Below, piece by piece: positions 57,405-64,000 of a DNA stretch of 64,000 bases (positions within the stretch are counted from its first letter, which is position 1; every line of letters starts with the position of its first letter). The notes under the pieces are model-generated. The model had not been told where the DNA came from. It was given only the letters and a program-made list of their open reading frames with translations, and made no database searches. The translations under genes were made by a program, and so were the position numbers. Origin of the DNA: Setomelanomma holmii (taxonomy: Eukaryota; Ascomycota; Dothideomycetes; Pleosporales; Phaeosphaeriaceae); assembly GCA_010015745.1 (NCBI GenBank), contig ML978195.1, forward strand, positions 1 through 64,000, in the 5' to 3' direction.

Positions 57405-57984
57405 CTACGCATCCGGATTCCGCAAGGGATGTGCATTATCCGACGGGAACGTCGTCGCTGGGCTGACGTGCTGTGACGATTCCGGGCTATTATTCTTGCT
57501 CGACTCGGGCGTCTGTGTGGGCGATCGCGAGACGATATAGAGATCTTCGTAGGTGCCCAAGATCATGTGCTTCCACTTGGCCAGCTTAGGTAGCCCAACA
57601 TTCGCTATGGAGACCTTGAGTGTGGGCTTCTCGGCATACTTCTCACGCTCCTCAGGCATCATGAGGTCCTCCCCTAGGATATCCAAACGGCTATTGCCAC
57701 GGGGTATTGGTTTTCGAGTAACGCGCATGAAGGGTAGGTTGGGGTCTATTGAAGCCTGTGTTAGTGGCGAAGTACCAAGTTGGTTGTGGAGGCAACTTAC
57801 CTTGGTCCAGCTCTGCACATAGATCATGCTCGGTCTTGACTTCTAGTCCTCTTGCGCCTGAGCGATACTTGTAGACGAGAATAGATTTGCTGCCATGCTC
57901 GTCAAGGTCGAATAGACTGCTAGCCTTACTTGATGCGGTACCAGACGTCGATATCGATTTGAAGGTCATGCTGTCGTCTTGCAT
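57405..57984 (-). CDS. small protein of unknown function, 174 aa
   Basis: Two exons, 57984-57801 and 57745-57405, joined by a 55-base GT-AG intron; the start is the first in-frame ATG (57984). The frame is open upstream to 58089 from a non-ATG codon, so a further 5' exon may exist. Sequence landmarks are SLFDLDEHGSKSILVYKYR, ELDQ across the junction into DPNLPFMRVTRKPIPRGNSRLDILG, and GLPKLAKWKHMILGTYEDLYIV. The last ~40 residues are Ser/Thr/Pro-rich. I recognise no domain. The clean splice and protein-like composition argue for a real gene. Confidence 0.6.
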
Positions 57985-59392
57985 TCGAGGGTCGACTGAG
58001 GAAAGATGAGGCTGAGACGTGTAGTAGCGAAAATAGGGCTTTGGGGGAGGATGAGTAGCGGCGGTTGCGGTCTGGCTTTCAAAGGGCACTGGTTGTGTCT
58101 GACAAACGGCTGGTCAGGGCTCGCAGCGGGTTTGTATAGGAGCGGCGCAGAAGTCTGGTGATTTGGTCGAAGCAAAGGGAAAGCGCAGGTGGAGTGACGG
58201 CTGAAGGTTCTGGATTATCAAAGGAATGGAGGCAGCGTCACATCAGGCCTGCGCCTCACAGAATCCGGGCTCAAGCGAGCGAGACGTGGCTGGTGGTGCG
58301 AATGATGTTGGCGTCGGAGAGATTGGTTCGTTGATTGGTTAGATTTTGAGGCTGTGCCGGAGGTGAGGGTGATTGGCTGTGACGCAACAGCGAGGATGGA
58401 GCACTTGGCGACATCGTACGACGACAGCTTGTGACAGGTCGCTTGGTGAATCAAATTTGTATTTCGCATGGATCATTATGGATTGTGTTTGAGATTCGCG
58501 AAGCTGCGGGCCCTCCTGGACGACGAACAAGAGGAACTCACGACAGGGTCTATTCGCCATGTCGAAAGCAGACCGGTACATGCTTCTATCCTCAGGATAC
58601 GCCAGTCTCATCGGAACCCTTCCTCACTCCAGGAATCCTCTGGCCGAGCGATTATGCCCCATGCTTCCAGTGTCATCTGGTCATATCCGCGACGCCATCC
58701 AGGTGACTTTCTGCGTTCTCCCTTGCCCTGGACTGCATCTGCATACCCGCGTTCGCTTGCTGTCATGCATCACAAAGAGGCGTCATCTGGACTGTTTCTT
58801 AAAGCTCGCTTCCGGTTTGCTCGAGTTGTGGTACTCTTGGGCGCAGGAGCATATCGCAGGACATCAGTTTGCCCGCTGCTGCCGCCTATCGTCGCCCCTT
58901 CAGGCAGCTAGGAATGTGCAAGTCGAACCTGGGGCCGTCAAGACTGCTGCTTGATGCGAATGATGAATAGTAAAACACAAGCTTTGCGGAGGCTGATCTC
59001 ATCACCCTTCTCCATAGTTACACAGATCTCGCACACCCCTGACTGCCCCATCAAACGTCCGAAAAGGTGACCAGCCCATGCGAGGCGTCGGAACAATTTC
59101 AGGTGCATTCTGTCATCGAGGGTCCTCAGGAGGGCGCAGTCGCAGCACCGCCAGCCCGGCTCGACAAATCAGGTCACCGCATCCCCGAATCCATTCGGCA
59201 GTGTCAGCCACACCCGCTTCCGCTAGCCTGTCCCCTTCCCCAGCGCCCCAGCTTCCACACCTCGCCCTTGTGCGCACATCATGTCATGAGGCTCTTTGCG
59301 GCCTTATTTACTACCACGCTACCCGCATAGTCCCGCGCATTCCCTCACACAGCAATCAAATTCCGGCATCCGTCGTGCCTTAGTCTTGTCGC
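57985..59392. other. gene-poor stretch, possible 5' exon of the neighbour
   Basis: Overlapping plus-strand frames at 58468-58954 lack motifs. The minus strand just right of 57984 may hold an upstream exon of the 174-aa gene. The right end is the promoter of the patatin gene. Confidence 0.4.
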
Positions 59393-61314
59393 ATGCAAGC
59401 TACGATACATAGACCAGGCGCAACCACCACCGACAAGATGCTGCAACCTCCGACAGACTCGCTGGCGCAGTCTCGGCCGCTTAGTGTTATGACAAACGCG
59501 ACATCGGCGACTGCGCAGGACAAGACGGGCGAGACGTGGAAGGTGAATGTGAACAAGGATAACTGCTGGGAAGACTTGATCTTGACGTTAGGTACGTACA
59601 TTTCTTGCGTGCGCAGTCAGCCTGGTGCATGCCATACATGGTTGAGGAGAAGTCAGGGGTGCGTTAAGATTATAAGCATGAGGAGTAGAAGCTTGGTACC
59701 TTGACAACGCGCCTACAGTTCGCCTGGAGACGCCTCACGATGCGCCTATCGCCCACGTTGCGCAAACCGAAGTACGCAAGAACGGCCGTGTACATGTTCT
59801 GTCGGGGCTGGCAGCGCACATGAGACTATTCGGGAACTATCAAGCTAACGACCTGCACAGATGGCGGCGGCATTCGAGGCTACTCCAGCCTGCTCATTCT
59901 CAAGCAACTTATGCACGAAATCTCCGTATGCGAACTACGACTACAGAAAGAAGAGGGACCCGTTGGTGGCAGCACACGACAGGACTTCAAAGAAGATGAA
60001 CTACTGCCATGCCACTACTTCGACTACATGTACGGCACAAGCACAGGCGGACTAATATCAGTCATGCTTGCACGACTACGAATGACGGTTACACAATGTC
60101 TCGAAATTTATCGGCGCGTCGGCCACGAGCTGTTCGGTCATCGGAGAAACATCCTTCCGCTGGCAACGAAGTACCACCATAAACCGCTGGAAAAGGCTGT
60201 CCAGGAGATTGTTGCGCAGTATTGCAAGCAGCATGAAGATTGTGATGGTCACGACTGGCATCCATGGCACCCAGAAGACCAAGACCAACCGGTCACCACG
60301 ACTATGAAGACTCCTGAAGGCTCTCTGGGCAACTCATCGACATGGTCCTCAAATGCTGGCAAATCATCGACCTCGCTGCCGCCTGTAGAAAGAATATGCC
60401 AGTCGATATGCCTTACTGCCACACACAGCGGCCAAATTGGAGAAGCCTACCTGCTTCGATCATTCAACCACAAGTACAACGAAAAGACCTTCCCTCCTTG
60501 GGCAATCACCTACAACGAAGGAGCCGACAAGCTGAAGATCTGGCAAGTAACCCGAGCGACTTCAGCCGCACCCTTTTACTTTGACATGCTGGTAGCCAAC
60601 GTCAACAATGAGCGAATGGGCTTCAAAGACGGAGGCATTCGTGAGAACAACCCTTCATTTGCAGCATATAGCGAACATGGATCCATGCACGGCGATGAGC
60701 ACGAGCCCGGACTTCTTCTTTCAATCGGTACTGGACTGCCCAATACAGATAACGACGGCTTTGCGGCAATATGGCCAGGCCCGCTTGGCAAGCTGAAGCT
60801 TCTTCAGAAATGGAGCGAGAAGTTTGCCGTTTTCAAGAATGTCTTGATCAAGTACACGGAAGGCGAGAAGCAGCATCGAAACATGAGGACCATTGCCAAA
60901 GGCGAACACCGGTGGTATAAGCGCTTGAACGTCGATAAAGGGCTTCAGAATCTCAGGCTCGACAATTGGGAGAAAGGATCCTGGACCAATCCGCAGACTG
61001 GCGAGGAAAAAGTTGTCAATGGCGGCAAAACCCTGTCGACTATGGAAGAAGCCACGCGTGCCTACCTTACGCGGACACACTTGGAGAAGCCTGGTGGTCA
61101 TACAGAATACCAACCTCCTAAGATCGTGCTACAACAAGTGGCAGAACGACTAGTTCGTCATCGGCGACTACGCGAAGCTACCAAAGATGAAGACCTTAAG
61201 AGATGGCAGACACACATGGGCCAGTGGCTGACTGGTGAACTCAAGTCAGAAGATGCGCTGGTCGTCATCCCTGAGCCTCGGCGGAAAGGGTCAAAAGGCA
61301 GTTCGCGTCCTTGA
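59393..61314 (+). CDS. patatin-like phospholipase, 550 aa
   Basis: Two exons, 59393-59591 and 59861-61314. The 269-base intron is long for this genome, but the join gives DLILTLDGGGIRGYSSLLIL, the canonical glycine-rich oxyanion motif of calcium-independent phospholipase A2/patatin proteins. The Ser-Asp dyad is visible: Ser127 in GTSTGG and Asp323 in FKDGGIRENNPS. SAAPFYF, just ahead of the Asp motif, is also typical. The protein should hydrolyse acyl esters of membrane lipids. A second ATG at 59438 could be the start. The C-terminal ~200 residues are charged and family-specific. In filamentous fungi, patatin domains often occur in signalling or heterokaryon-incompatibility proteins, but no NB-ARC or repeat domain is attached here. 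Confidence 0.88.
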
Positions 61315-62566
61315 AGCAAACACTCGGAACGATGAGCCTAGCTCTCGTTAGAAACATGTTCGAATGAGAAGGGGCGAGGCTGTTCCATTGCGAATACATT
61401 CACGATCAGTCTTCCTCATTGTTTGACCGAATCTGTCGACCGGCGATCCGGTCGGACGACCTACGCGTCACGAGAAGTGCGGCGTCCACAAGCGGCAGCG
61501 AGATCGAAGCATGAGTTGCGTCTACAAACTGTCGCCCGCTCCATTCCCAATTCAAGTCAAGCGCATCTGGGATATTCTTGCTTGTAACATTCCCTTTATA
61601 CATCTCATCTATCTTCTTTACCATCCAGCATGGCGTTGCATACATGAAGCATTTTCCCATTTCCCTAGCATAGCGCACGGAGCATCCCACATCATATACC
61701 CTCCCACGGCATCGGTACCAGAGATATCATATCTTGCATTTGGCGTTGGCGTCGAGCATTCAGCATGGCAACCTACATAGCGTAGGCGCGTAGGAGGAAG
61801 TGCGGAACGGAAGATACCACTCTCTTAACCTGAAATCAACATTGGTTATCCATCACTAGATCTGGCAACGATTCGTGCAAGGTCCTTGCAAAACCATCGT
61901 CTCAAATTTTTGAAGTATATTTCATGTTCCTGGATTTCTTCAGATATTTGCGCCTCAATTAACGTGAAATGGCAAGACAGCCAAACCTCAACAACAACAT
62001 GAGATTGCCTTTAAACTTCTCATCCTTCAGTTCTCTGCTGGTACAACCATGCTTATTCCAAGATCTGCCTCTTGGATGTATTAAGTATCGTTTGAACAAA
62101 ATAATTGTTCTTCGTGCGTCGTGATAGGCCTGTGATCTATGGCTGGGCGTTGCACGACAGCGACTCGCCTCGGACGTCATCAGGGCCCCGATTCGCCAAA
62201 TCGACCTCTCATGATTGATCACATGCCCGCAGGCGAAGTCAAGAATGCGACGCGACAACAGCTCATGAATCTTTCTGCTGATAACGCAGCGTGGGTGCTC
62301 GCCATCGCCGTCACTCGAATCGGCTACACGTGGGAGCTGCAGCCGCTCTCAATGGTTACCTTGGCAGCCGCTTCCATCTGAACGATCGACGGCCAGTCCA
62401 AGCTCTGCCAGACTTTGCGTGCAGCAGCGGGGAGCTCCATGCACGTGCTGTTTCCTGCGTCGCCGGTCTCTGCTGAAGCTTCAATTCCTTTGTGTTTGAT
62501 TTCTAGCCTTCTTTTCTTATCCCTTCAATAGCGTGTGGACGTGCAATTGCGCGCGACTTGCCCAGC
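61315..62566. other. intergenic, no gene recognised
   Basis: About 1.25 kb with short motif-free frames. The right part is the VTC4 promoter and leader. Confidence 0.5.
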
Positions 62567-64000
62567 ATGAGGTCCGTAAACCCCGGCGCTGCACATCCGC
62601 CTATCTCCCTCCAATCGTCGCACAGCGCCATGATGTCAACGGGAACTAATGCGAGCGCGCAGGTTTGGCCAGCAATTGAAGCAGTCGATGAACAAGGAGT
62701 GGGTCTTCAACTATATCGACTACGAGAAGCTTAAGAACGCGCTGCGAGTGCACCACATCTGGGACGAGGAGTCGGAGCAGGGCTTCGTTGAGCAGCTGGA
62801 GACAGAGCTCGACAAGGTCTACACCTTCCAGCGCGTCAAGAGCGGCGAGATCATAAGACGCATAGCATCGTCGGAGAAGGAGGTCAAGGATGCCGTCGCG
62901 CGTGTGCAGCAACAGGCTCTTGGCCAGGATAGCGACTCGGTCGAGGAGGACTTCGACCTGCTGGAGGAGGACCTGAGCGACATCATTGCAGATGTGCACG
63001 ACCTCGCCAAGTTCACGCAGCTGAACTACACGGGCTTCCAGAAGATCATTAAGAAGCATGACGTACATATCATCACTCTGCGACCTCAATTGTTGCTAAT
63101 GGAGGCAGAAAAACACGCGCTGGATGCTCAAACCCGTATTCGCTGCACGCCTCAAGGTCAAGCCCTTCTTCCAAGACAACTACGACTCGTATGTCATCAA
63201 ACTATCTAGGCTCTACGACGTCGTACGTACTCGTGGCAACCCGATCAAAGGCGACTCGTCGGCGGGAGGCAAGCAGCAAAACTTTGTCCGGCAGACGACA
63301 AAGTATTGGGTGCATAAGGATAACATCGTGGAGCTGAAGCTCATTATACTGAAACATCTGCCGGTGCTTGTCTTCAACCCTAACAAGGAATTCAATGACG
63401 AGGATGCGGCTATTACCTCCATCTACTTCGATAACACAGAGACATGGGAGCTATACGAGGGCCGCTTGAAGAAGACAGAAGGCGCCGAGGCCATTCGATT
63501 GCGCTGGTATGGAGGCATGTCCAGCGACACCATCTTCATCGAGCGCAAGACGCATCGCGAAGACTGGACAGGCGAGGAGTCCGTGAAGGCCCGGTTCAAG
63601 CTGAAGGAGAAGAACGTGAATGCCTACCTGCGCGGCGAACTCAAGCCAGAGCAGGTTTTCGAGAAGGAGCGAAGGGAGCAGAAGAGATCTGAGAAGGATA
63701 TTGCCTCGGACGAACAGCTCGCTCGCGAGATCCAATACCGCGTCTTGACCCGCAAGCTCGTGCCCGTAACCCGCTCGTTCTACCACCGCACTGCCTTCCA
63801 GCTGCCTGGCGACGCTCGCGTCCGTATCTCGCTCGACACAGAGCTTACTATGACCCGCGAAGACAACCTGGACGGCAAGAAGCGTGCAGGCGACAACTGG
63901 CGGCGGATGGACATTGGTGTGGACTGGCCGTTCAGGCAATTGCCAGCAGAGGACAAAGAGCTGTTCCCGTATGCAGTGCTTGAGGTCAAGCTGCAGACTC
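62567..64000 (+). CDS. VTC4: VTC4, vacuolar polyphosphate polymerase (5' part)
   Basis: Exons: 62567-62571 (five coding bases, ATGAG), 62663-63062 and 63109 to beyond the window end. The first exon is inferred because it gives [10 protein letters not shown], the normal start of VTC4; a start at 62649 would add an odd MRARR. The SPX domain fills the first ~165 residues and ends with the lysine-rich [15 protein letters not shown] segment that binds inositol pyrophosphates. The catalytic tunnel domain follows ([83 protein letters not shown]). The enzyme makes polyphosphate from ATP at the vacuole membrane. The visible part is about 430 aa; the C-terminal membrane domain lies outside the window. 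Confidence 0.92.

Noticed and set aside
59700..59830. extra internal exon in the patatin gene
   Set aside because: No donor gives the phase needed to reach the DGGGIRG codon, whereas skipping the segment gives the canonical LTLDGGGIRG.

Overview
The window looks like nuclear DNA of a filamentous ascomycete, most likely a Dothideomycete. Genes are split by short introns (about 45-90 bases), are spaced 0.5-4 kb apart on both strands, and encode typical filamentous-fungal products: a Zn2Cys6 regulator, an ENA-type sodium ATPase, BCS1-like AAA and patatin proteins, 2EXR/F-box-like proteins and VTC4. A pogo/Fot1 element is also present. The species cannot be read from the sequence. Many gene models here are spliced; the joins given were worked out by hand from GT/AG signals, frame and family motifs.

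Bases 1-16,500 are an accessory, gene-poor and decaying region. Three diverged paralogues of a large fungus-specific family lie at 3.9-6.4, 7.4-8.6 and 12.1-14.6 kb, all broken by nonsense codons and frameshifts. Between them are an intact 2EXR-type protein and a small secreted GDSL/SGNH-like gene with one TAG codon in an otherwise open frame. A 1.33 kb pogo/Fot1 element that has lost its DDE catalytic domain follows at 15.15-16.48 kb, and a 258-base MITE is inserted inside its right inverted repeat.

Bases 16,500-34,400 hold an epoxide hydrolase, NEDD8/RUB1 (four tiny exons), a long disordered protein of unknown function, a TBC-domain Rab GAP with both catalytic fingers, and a Zn2Cys6 transcription factor. 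An approximately 4.1 kb stretch (23.4-27.5 kb) has no convincing gene.

Bases 34,900-48,400 hold a decayed F-box-like gene, the ENA P-type ATPase, a membrane RING-H2 protein with a 14-base exon, and a compact sugar-acid catabolic group. That group is a D-galactonate-dehydratase-type enolase with a GC-AG intron, transcribed divergently from a 2-keto-3-deoxy-sugar-acid aldolase, followed by an alpha/beta hydrolase. A GPI-anchored-like secreted protein is convergent with the hydrolase.

Bases 50,300-64,000 hold a protein with a papain-like His/Asn-Cys signature, a BCS1-like AAA ATPase, a dCTP-deaminase/dUTPase-like gene with one in-frame TAG, a small unknown gene, a patatin-like phospholipase, and the 5' part of VTC4, the vacuolar polyphosphate polymerase, which runs off the end.

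The most unusual cross-window pattern is that eight of the nine premature stops identified in recognisable frames are TAG. Where a paralogue or family gives the ancestral residue it is Trp or Gln, one CpA-to-TpA transition away. This fits RIP-like mutation. TAG is also the best-known target of fungal A-to-I mRNA editing (UAG to UGG), so the lightly damaged genes deserve a transcript check.
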